From contig JAIRZV010000095.1 of assembly GCA_031267055.1 (NCBI GenBank), positions 1 to 14,492 on the forward strand: 14,492 nt of DNA, given 5' to 3'. This stretch comes from Candidatus Margulisiibacteriota bacterium. Lineage in GTDB: Bacteria; Margulisbacteria; Termititenacia; Termititenacales; Termititenacaceae. The position numbers were made by a program, and so were the translations under genes. Positions 1 to 5,400 of the stretch are shown here, piece by piece (position 1 is the first letter of the stretch; each line of letters starts with the position of its first letter). A model generated the notes under the pieces. That model was given only the letters and a program-made list of their open reading frames with translations. It searched no databases and had not been told where the DNA came from.

Positions 1-59
1 CGCAGCCCCGGCTCCCCCCGCCCCCGGCGCGGCGGCCCCGCGCCCCCCCCCCCGCCACC
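1..59. other. GC-only low-complexity tract at the window edge
   Basis: The first 59 bases are almost entirely G and C, with an 11-C run at 43-53. Ordinary mixed-composition coding sequence begins abruptly at about position 57-60. No other part of the window has this composition. Read in the frame of the downstream gene it stays open but gives only Pro/Arg/Ala-rich nonsense. It is most likely a read-end or contig-end artefact; a genuine GC-rich repeat is possible but less likely. Confidence 0.6.
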
Positions 60-320
60 GTTCACTTTATACAAGCGGATATTGAAGGTATGGAATTGCA
101 ACTTTTGCGCGGCGCCCGACATTTGCTAGCTGCACAAAAAAAATTAAAAATAGCAGTCTGCACTTATCATCGTCCGGGTGACGCTGAACAGTTCAAGCGT
201 ATTCTGGATGCTTATTCTTTTCAGACAGTATTTTCGCGAGGATATCTGTTGCTGCTTTTTGCCAAACAGGAGCCGCTCGTGCGAAGAGGACTTATCCGCG
301 GGGAAAAGTTTCAACGGTAG
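3..320 (+). CDS. FkbM-family SAM-dependent methyltransferase, C-terminal fragment
   Basis: This is the 3' end of a gene whose beginning lies outside the window. The recognisable protein starts at about base 60 with the stretch HFIQADIEGMELQLLRGA, which matches the conserved (K)xDIEGxE...L.GA block of FkbM-type methyltransferases. The usual tail follows, with CTYHRPGDAEQFKRIL and a final FSRGYLLL strand. The reading frame is open through the GC-rich edge, but that part is probably not genuine coding sequence. ATG at 90 lies inside the conserved motif and is not the start. FkbM proteins O-methylate sugars or other hydroxyls, and the adjacent glycosyltransferase suggests methylation of a glycan residue. 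The stop is at 318-320, 26 nt before the next gene. Family assignment is firm; the substrate is inferred. Confidence 0.85.
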   Translation, partial: QPRLPPPPARRPRAPPPATVHFIQADIEGMELQLLRGARHLLAAQKKLKIAVCTYHRPGDAEQFKRILDAYSFQTVFSRGYLLLLFAKQEPLVRRGLIRGEKFQR

Positions 321-326
321 GATAAT

Positions 327-337
327 TATGTTATAAT
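327..337 (+). promoter_or_regulatory. Extended -10 promoter element TATGTTATAAT
   Basis: A perfect TATAAT (332-337) is preceded by TG plus one base, giving an extended -10. Only nine bases separate it from the ATG at 347, and there is no Shine-Dalgarno between, so the transcript would be leaderless or nearly so. The best -35 (TTTCAA, 309-314) is poor, as expected for an extended -10 promoter. The same 11-mer recurs at 13383-13393 and 14044-14054 on the minus strand. Confidence 0.6.
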
Positions 338-346
338 TATACCTAG

Positions 347-1168
347 ATGGCGTCCATTCCTAAAAAAATCCACTATTGCTGGCTGAGCGGCGAACCAATG
401 CCGAAAGATATTTTGCGTTACATGCAAACCTGGCAGGACAAAATGCCGGATTATGAATTAGTCCTCTGGGATAAAAATAAATTCGACATTGATTCTGTGG
501 CTTTTGTGCGGGAAGCCTGCGCGGCGAAAAAATTTGCTTCTGCTTCCGATTATATTCGCGCGTATGCTCTTTATTCGGAAGGCGGCATTTATCTGGATAC
601 AGACGTGATCGTGAAGAAAAGTTTTTCCGAATTTCTGGGAGCAGGCTTTTTTACCGCGGTGCAATACTCTCCGGATATTGTGGCCGAGCGCCAGCAAAAT
701 ATTGCCGATTTACTGACTGCTGATGGCCGGCTCAAAAATAACCTTGACGCTGCAATAGTTTGTGTGCCTGGGATTTGCCTCCAGCCGGAGATTATGGGCG
801 GCGCTGCCGGGCATCCTTATCTGAAAGATGTTTTAAGCTGGTATGAAAACCGGCCTTTTCGTAGTCAGGGTTTAACTTATACCGAAACATGTGCTGCTCC
901 AGATGTCTACACGACAATCGCCACTAAGCATGGCTTTCATTATAAAAATGAATTACAGTTTTTTGGACAGGATATGGTCGTTTATCCTTTTCCGATTTTT
1001 GTTGGCAATCTAAAATATGCCACCAAAGAATCTTATGCTGTGCATTTGGGTACAGGGGGGGGGGTGGGCCTAAATTTAAGCGAACGGCTGCGCAAAAAAA
1101 TACGTTTGAATAAATTTTTACGTAAACTTGCCGGACACAAAACTGTCGATGATATTCTCAAAATGTGA
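347..1168 (+). CDS. Glycosyltransferase with DXD sugar-binding motif (Gly_transf_sug / GT32-like)
   Basis: A 273-residue putative nucleotide-sugar glycosyltransferase for surface glycan assembly, probably cytoplasmic. The N-terminus (IPKKIHYCWLSGEPMP) is the usual opening of the Gly_transf_sug (OCH1/capsular transferase) family. The central block SDYIRAYALYSEGGIYLDTD holds the metal/nucleotide-sugar DXD motif at D84-D86. There is no signal peptide or membrane segment, and the length is normal for the family. A run of ten G residues (1055-1064) codes for G237-G239 and the first base of V240, near the C-terminus, where many relatives have an aromatic-rich HHW...SW stretch. Gain or loss of one G truncates the protein soon after the tract. 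ATG at 347 is chosen for its match to the family N-terminus; there is no SD. The gene follows an FkbM methyltransferase and converges on hddA. The transferred sugar is unknown. Confidence 0.88.
   Translation: MASIPKKIHYCWLSGEPMPKDILRYMQTWQDKMPDYELVLWDKNKFDIDSVAFVREACAAKKFASASDYIRAYALYSEGGIYLDTDVIVKKSFSEFLGAGFFTAVQYSPDIVAERQQNIADLLTADGRLKNNLDAAIVCVPGICLQPEIMGGAAGHPYLKDVLSWYENRPFRSQGLTYTETCAAPDVYTTIATKHGFHYKNELQFFGQDMVVYPFPIFVGNLKYATKESYAVHLGTGGGVGLNLSERLRKKIRLNKFLRKLAGHKTVDDILKM
1055..1064 (+). repeat. Ten-base poly-G tract inside the glycosyltransferase gene
   Basis: Ten consecutive G residues lie in frame at codons 237-240 of the DXD glycosyltransferase. With nine G the frame reads TGG GCC TAA and stops at once. 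With eleven G it reads about 20 unrelated residues and then stops. This is the arrangement seen in phase-variable contingency genes. It could also be a homopolymer length error in the assembly. Confidence 0.7.
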
Positions 1169-1209
1169 TCAGGATCAGCCTGTAGCCTCGTTATAAACAG
1201 AAGTGATTT

Positions 1210-2232
1210 TTAGATCACCCAGCTTTGCACACCCTGATCAGTAAAATTGAAACGTTTTACTTCTTTGCCGGACTTTTCCAGCGCTTGTACCACATTGTAG
1301 CGGGTGCTGTCCGGACAGAAAAAAGTAAAAAACCCACCACCGCCTGCCCCGGAAATTTTGCCTCCGCTGGCTCCCGCCTTTAACGCCAGCCGGTAAACTT
1401 TTTCGATTTCCGGCGAAGAAATTTTGCCGGAAGTCTTTTTCTTTTCCTGCCAGCCGTAAGCTAAAAGTTTGCCAATGTCGTTTAGCCGGCCAGTGAGCAA
1501 CGCTTCTTTCATAGCAAAAGCCTGCTCTTTTAGATGATCCATAGCCCGCACTGCGGATTTGTTTTTTTGTGTGATATTAGCGGTCTGTGTGTCGATAATA
1601 GCTGAAGAGACGCGGCTGTTGCCCAAATAAGCCAGCACCAGATTGGCTTCCAATTCGTTAAGAATATTTTGTTTCATGCGTATCGGGATTACGATAACTT
1701 TATTTTGCGGGTGAAATTCCATAAAATTAAATCCGCCAAAAACCGCAGCGTATTGATCTTGTTTGCCGCCGCTCATGCCCATATCGATACGCTCGATTTC
1801 CCAGGCCAGATGCGCAATATCGTAATCCGACAAAGGCAGATTTTGGTATTCGCTAAAGGCTTTGAGCACCGCGACGACCAGAGTGGAGGAAGAACCCAAA
1901 CCGGAACCGGCCGGAGCTTCGACATAAGTGGTCAGTTTAAAAGACAGATTTTTTTTGAAATAATCACGGCGCAGTCTGTTGTAAACAGCTTTTAGCAGAT
2001 CAAGACAACCGTCGTACGGGATTTGCGCGCTGGATTTGACCGTGCAAGTTTGGCCGCGGTCCTGCGAAGCAATGATTATTTTGCTGTTGGCCAGAGGCTC
2101 GATAGTCGCGTGGGCGTACATATTGATCGTGGCGTTTAAAATATAACCGACCTGATAATCACAATACGAAGACAGATCAGTGCCGCCACCGGCAAAACTA
2201 ATGCGTAATGGCGCTTTACTGCGAATGATCAT
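1210..2232 (-). CDS. hddA: D-glycero-D-manno-heptose 7-phosphate kinase (GHMP family)
   Basis: A 340-residue cytoplasmic GHMP-family sugar kinase. HddA phosphorylates D-glycero-D-manno-heptose 7-phosphate at C1 to give the 1,7-bisphosphate, on the branch leading to GDP-heptose. The N-terminal substrate-binding motif RSKAPLRISFAGGGTDL (residues 4-20) is typical of HddA and its fucokinase relatives. The ATP loop PAGSGLGSSS is at 107-116 and the third GHMP motif GKISGAGGGGF at 291-301. Length is normal. The start ATG (2230-2232) overlaps the gmhA stop by four bases (ATGA), with AAGG a few bases upstream, implying translational coupling. It is the last gene of the hddC-gmhB/gmhA/hddA cassette and ends 41 bp from the convergent glycosyltransferase gene. 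Motifs alone cannot exclude kinase activity on another sugar, but the neighbours make heptose clearly the best call. Confidence 0.92.
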   Translation of the reverse strand: MIIRSKAPLRISFAGGGTDLSSYCDYQVGYILNATINMYAHATIEPLANSKIIIASQDRGQTCTVKSSAQIPYDGCLDLLKAVYNRLRRDYFKKNLSFKLTTYVEAPAGSGLGSSSTLVVAVLKAFSEYQNLPLSDYDIAHLAWEIERIDMGMSGGKQDQYAAVFGGFNFMEFHPQNKVIVIPIRMKQNILNELEANLVLAYLGNSRVSSAIIDTQTANITQKNKSAVRAMDHLKEQAFAMKEALLTGRLNDIGKLLAYGWQEKKKTSGKISSPEIEKVYRLALKAGASGGKISGAGGGGFFTFFCPDSTRYNVVQALEKSGKEVKRFNFTDQGVQSWVI

Positions 2233-2819
2233 TTTTTTGCCTTAAAGAGAGTTTTTTCCACTAGCGCGCAAAGAATATGCCCCAGCATTATATGGCTTTC
2301 TTGAATTTTGGGCGTCTCTAGAGCAGGAACTTTGATTAAAAAATCGCATAATTTATCTCGGTTCATTTGACAGTCCGCCGCGCCGGTCAAACCGATCGTC
2401 CTTAATTTGCGGCGCTTGGCTTCTTGCAGCGCGGCAATAATATTGGGCGAATTACCAGATGTAGAGATGCCGATAAAAACATCTCCGGCCAAGCCGTTGG
2501 CCTGCACCTGCCGCGCAAATAATTTTTCATAACCGTAATCATTGCCGATAGCGGTCAAAATTGAGGTGTCTGTGGTCAAGGCCACCGCGCTCAAGCCCGG
2601 CCGCTCAAAATAAAATCTGGAGACCAATTCGCCGGCTATATGTTGCGCGTCCGCCGCCGAACCGCCATTGCCGGCCAGCAAAACTTTTTTACACTGGCGA
2701 TAGGCTTGCACCAACGCTTTAGCGGCGGCTTCAATTGTTTTTAATAATTTGGCGTCAGACAATAATTCCTGTTTGGTTTGTATAGAGCTTTGAATGTAAT
2801 ATTTGATAAACTCTTGCAT
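2229..2819 (-). CDS. gmhA: Phosphoheptose isomerase (sedoheptulose 7-phosphate isomerase)
   Basis: A 196-residue SIS-domain enzyme that converts sedoheptulose 7-phosphate to D-glycero-D-manno-heptose 7-phosphate, the first committed step of heptose synthesis; it acts in the cytoplasm, normally as a tetramer. The signature LLAGNGGSAADAQHIAGE spans residues 47-64. H60, E64, Q173 and H181 fall where the E. coli enzyme has its zinc ligands and catalytic residues. The second phosphate-binding loop ISTSGNS is at 118-124. Length matches the family. ATG lies two bases beyond the stop of the fused hddC-gmhB gene, with GGGAG just upstream, and the 3' end overlaps hddA. It is the middle gene of the cassette, so co-transcription from the 3983-4229 region is likely. 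Confidence 0.95.
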   Translation of the reverse strand: MQEFIKYYIQSSIQTKQELLSDAKLLKTIEAAAKALVQAYRQCKKVLLAGNGGSAADAQHIAGELVSRFYFERPGLSAVALTTDTSILTAIGNDYGYEKLFARQVQANGLAGDVFIGISTSGNSPNIIAALQEAKRRKLRTIGLTGAADCQMNRDKLCDFLIKVPALETPKIQESHIMLGHILCALVEKTLFKAKK

Positions 2820-2821
2820 AA

Positions 2822-3982
2822 TTACTCCCGTGTAATTATTTTGCTCGGCAAATAAGGCAGCTTGATCCTGTCTGTTTCCTTATTATCGCCGCACATCAGC
2901 GATTGCGCAAGATTGATTTTGAATTGCTCGCAGGCGGCCAGGAGCATACCAGGCTGTGGCTTGCGGGAAACAGAGTATTTTTTGTACCGCTCTATTTTAC
3001 CGTCAAGGTGATAAGGACAATAAAAAACTTGGTCTATTTTAAGATTTTCGGCGGCGTATTTTTCTTGCACCATTTTGTTGATAGCTTCCACCGCCCGGAC
3101 AGTAAACAAACCTTTGGCCAGGCCAGCTTGATTGGACACCATTATGGTTAAATAGCCTTTTTTCTGATATTCCTTAACTAAATTTAAAGTGTCGGCGTAA
3201 AAAAATAATTTTGGCCTGACCGCGCCGTGCGGGTCACGAATAATTGTATTGTCGCGGTCCAGAAACAAAGCGGGTCTGGCTTTTTGCTCCAGCCATTGCG
3301 GTATTTCGGTTTGCGCCCGCGTATAATCTTCCGGCACGCCAATATCAATAAATTTGCCGCCCAGCGGCAGGCCGGAAAGCATTTTCCTCTGAAGCAGTTC
3401 CGGCAAAATTTCTTTTTCCAGAGAGATAAATGTTCCGCTGTAATTTTGTTGATATTTGGCCAGCGTTTTTTTCTGAAAATAATAAATGCCGCCGTTAATG
3501 TAGCCGTCCGCTATGTCGGGCGGCAAAGCGGTTTTTTCCACAAAAGCACTTATTTTAAAATCTTGCTCCAGCGCCACATAGCCGTAACGCTGAATATCCG
3601 GGGTGGCTCGTAGCGCGAGACAAACTGACAGATCATTTTGGCGGACAAAATTGAAAAGCAGAGCGTAATCGATATCAAAAAAAGTGTCACCGTTAATTAA
3701 ACAAAACTCCTCGTCTAATTTTGACCAGGCGTTCAGCAGCGCTCCGCCTGTACCGAGAGGCTGAGTTTCGCGGCAGCAAACAGCCTCTGGAAAATGTTTT
3801 TCGATAATTTCCGCTTGATAGCCGGTCAGAAGCAAAAATTTAGTAAAAGAATTTTTCCGGAGCTGCTTAATAAGAATATCTAAAAATGGTCGTCCAGCAA
3901 TTGGCGACAGCGCTTTGGGCGCCTTGCCAATCGCTCCGCGCAGTCTCGTGCCGAGGCCTCCGCATAATATTACCGCCTGCAT
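2822..3982 (-). CDS. hddC-gmhB: Fused D-glycero-D-manno-heptose 1-phosphate guanylyltransferase / heptose 1,7-bisphosphate 7-phosphatase
   Basis: A 386-residue two-domain protein. Residues 1 to about 230 are a sugar-1-phosphate nucleotidyltransferase: signature LCGGLGTRLR (6-15) followed by KAPKAL, metal-binding NGDT (97-100), YINGGIY (161-167) and FIDIGVPEDY (211-220). This is the HddC type, which makes GDP-heptose from heptose 1-phosphate. Residues about 237-386 are a HAD-IIIA phosphatase like GmhB: nucleophile motif FLDRDNT (D242, D244), motif II SNQAG (283-287), RKPQPGM (340-346) and GDNKETD (365-371). GmhB normally binds zinc with a Cys/His pair plus a CxC. Here C322 and H325 remain, but the CxC position reads SVS (residues 337-339). 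With GmhA and HddA the pathway is complete from sedoheptulose 7-phosphate to GDP-D-glycero-D-manno-heptose. It is the first gene of the cassette, and its start has no SD. NDP specificity (GDP rather than ADP) is inferred from the HddA/HddC context. Confidence 0.88.
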   Translation of the reverse strand: MQAVILCGGLGTRLRGAIGKAPKALSPIAGRPFLDILIKQLRKNSFTKFLLLTGYQAEIIEKHFPEAVCCRETQPLGTGGALLNAWSKLDEEFCLINGDTFFDIDYALLFNFVRQNDLSVCLALRATPDIQRYGYVALEQDFKISAFVEKTALPPDIADGYINGGIYYFQKKTLAKYQQNYSGTFISLEKEILPELLQRKMLSGLPLGGKFIDIGVPEDYTRAQTEIPQWLEQKARPALFLDRDNTIIRDPHGAVRPKLFFYADTLNLVKEYQKKGYLTIMVSNQAGLAKGLFTVRAVEAINKMVQEKYAAENLKIDQVFYCPYHLDGKIERYKKYSVSRKPQPGMLLAACEQFKINLAQSLMCGDNKETDRIKLPYLPSKIITRE

Positions 3983-3988
3983 TTTTAT

Positions 3989-3999
3989 AGTATACTATA
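3989..3999 (-). promoter_or_regulatory. Candidate -10 element for the heptose cassette
   Basis: On the minus strand overlapping TATAGT (3999-3994) and TATACT (3994-3989) lie 11 and 6 bases before the ATG of hddC-gmhB. No SD is present in between, and I see no good -35. If either hexamer is used, the transcript begins at or within a few bases of the start codon. Confidence 0.4.
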
Positions 4000-4030
4000 A
4001 TTTTACTAACCACTGTGCTGGATGTTTTTA

Positions 4031-4047
4031 ATGGTTAATTTAGCCAT
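4031..4047. promoter_or_regulatory. Near-perfect 17-bp dyad in the divergent intergenic region
   Basis: The sequence ATGGTTAATTTAGCCAT is an inverted repeat about a central T (4039), with one T/G mismatched pair (4035/4043). It sits about 50 bp upstream of the heptose cassette start in the 247-bp AT-rich region between divergent transcription units (3983-4229). The half-site TGGTTA recurs at 4077-4082 and inverted (TAACCA) at 4008-4013. It could be an operator for a dimeric regulator; in AT-rich DNA such a dyad can also arise by chance. I see no gene or stable RNA in the rest of this intergenic region. Confidence 0.3.
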
Positions 4048-4192
4048 AGGGATAAGAAATATGTTTAATAAATTGCTGGTTAAATTTTTTCGACAAGTAA
4101 TGTACCGTATTTTCCTTTAAGTGACAGCTGTGGCAGTGCGATTTTAATGAAATAAAAAAGTTAAAATTTTTGTATTCAGAATAGGACTATTT

Positions 4193-4220
4193 TTGAGGCC
4201 GTTGATTATGATAGTATTAT
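4193..4220 (+). promoter_or_regulatory. Candidate promoter for the GT4 / O-antigen operon
   Basis: TTGAGG (4193-4198) and TATTAT (4215-4220) are separated by 16 bp. The -10 is nine bases before the ATG at 4230, the same spacing as at 337/347, and no SD intervenes. Confidence 0.45.
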
Positions 4221-4229
4221 TACTAATTT

Positions 4230-5357
4230 ATGCCCGATAAACTCAAAATTTTGCAGGTCAGCAAACTTTATTATCCGGTCATCGGTGGAGTGGAAAAAAC
4301 ATTGCAGCAGATTGCCGAAGGATTAAAGGATAAAATCGATATGAAAGTTCTGGTTTGTCAGCGGCGGGGGGCTGGCAGTGTAGAAAATATCAACGGCGTG
4401 GAAGTTCACAAAGCCGCTAGCTTGGGCTTGTTTTTTTCTATGCCGCTGTCTTTTGATTTTTTTAGAAAATTCAAAACTTTAAGTAAGAACTGTGCTATTC
4501 TGCATATTCATCTGCCTTTTCCTCTGGCTGATTTGGCTGTTTTTTTATTCCGGCCTAAATGCAAAATTGTGCTGTGGTGGCATAGTGATATTGTGCGGCA
4601 GAAAAAATTTCTATTTTTTTATAAACCGTTCATGTATTGGCTTTTGAATAGAGCGTGCACAATAATAGTGGAGACGCAGGGGCACATTGAGGGATCTGAT
4701 TATTTGCCAAAGTACAAGTCTAAATGCCGGATAATTCCTCCGGCTATTGACGATAAATTGTTAAATAAAGGCTCTAGGTATTTTACGTCTATTTCACGAA
4801 AAACAATGAAAAAACCCGAGCGAGTATCGGTTTTATTTGTCGGACGTTTGGTTTACTACAAAGGCTGTGCAGTGTTACTGGATGCTTTTTCTCAGGTGCA
4901 AAACGCGGAATTGACAATCGTTGGTGCAGGAAATTTGGAAAAATCCTTGCAAAAACAAGCTGAAAAATTAGGCATAAGTAAAAAGGTGCATTTTGCAGGC
5001 ACATTAAGTGATGCCAGGCTCTCCAGTGTATTTCAAAATTGCGACATTTTTGTCCTGCCGTCTGTCGAGAAAACCGAAGCTTTTGGTCTGGTGCAGATCG
5101 AAGCGATGGCTTACGGCAAGCCGGTCATCAACACTAGTTTACCCAGCGGAGTGCCTTATGTTAGTTTGGATGGAGTATCCGGTTTGACCGTGCCGCCCAA
5201 AGATGTTTCCGCTTTGGCACGCGCTTTACAAAAATTGATCGACGATGACAAATTGCGGTGCAGGCTGGGGCAAGGCGCTTACCGGCTGGCGCACGCTAGA
5301 TACACTATGCGGCAAATGCTAGCCGGAGTAATGGCTGTGTATCAAGAACTTCAATAA
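4230..5357 (+). CDS. Glycosyltransferase family 4 (GT-B fold)
   Basis: A 375-residue retaining glycosyltransferase that probably adds one sugar to a lipid-linked glycan at the cytoplasmic face of the membrane. The N-terminal acceptor domain opens ILQVSKLYYPVIGGVEK (7-23), with the glycine pair typical of GT4. The C-terminal nucleotide-sugar domain has LFVGRLVYYKG (202-212; R206 and K211 expected to contact the phosphates), IVGAG (230-234) and the E-x7-E motif E283...E291 in EAFGLVQIEAMAYGKPVI. Length is normal, with no signal peptide. Start: this ATG fits the family N-terminus and lies nine bases after a TATTAT box without an SD. The O-antigen ligase-like gene follows 43 bp downstream with its own promoter-like sequence. 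Donor and acceptor cannot be read from the sequence; GDP-heptose made by the divergent cassette is one possibility. Confidence 0.9.
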   Translation: MPDKLKILQVSKLYYPVIGGVEKTLQQIAEGLKDKIDMKVLVCQRRGAGSVENINGVEVHKAASLGLFFSMPLSFDFFRKFKTLSKNCAILHIHLPFPLADLAVFLFRPKCKIVLWWHSDIVRQKKFLFFYKPFMYWLLNRACTIIVETQGHIEGSDYLPKYKSKCRIIPPAIDDKLLNKGSRYFTSISRKTMKKPERVSVLFVGRLVYYKGCAVLLDAFSQVQNAELTIVGAGNLEKSLQKQAEKLGISKKVHFAGTLSDARLSSVFQNCDIFVLPSVEKTEAFGLVQIEAMAYGKPVINTSLPSGVPYVSLDGVSGLTVPPKDVSALARALQKLIDDDKLRCRLGQGAYRLAHARYTMRQMLAGVMAVYQELQ

Positions 5358-5369
5358 TTGCCAAAAACT

Positions 5370-5389
5370 TGTTATACTAAAGCAGGGGG
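5370..5389 (+). promoter_or_regulatory. Extended -10 (TGTTATACT) and SD-like AGGGGG before the O-antigen ligase gene
   Basis: TG at 5370-5371 precedes TATACT (5373-5378) by one base, giving an extended -10 related to the TATGTTATAAT copies elsewhere. Here the start codon is 22 bases downstream of the -10, and an SD-like AGGGGG (5384-5389) lies 11 bases before ATG 5401. It may be an internal promoter in the operon. Confidence 0.4.
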
Positions 5390-5400
5390 TATTTCAAAAC

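Noticed and set aside
1165..1218. GTGATC...GATCAC inverted repeat between the convergent glycosyltransferase and hddA genes, as a terminator
   Set aside because: Only six pairs with a 42-base loop and no T run; not a credible Rho-independent terminator.
3983..4229. A small gene or RNA in the divergent intergenic region
   Set aside because: Only very short frames (for example six codons) without an SD, and no stable structured RNA signature beyond the short dyad.
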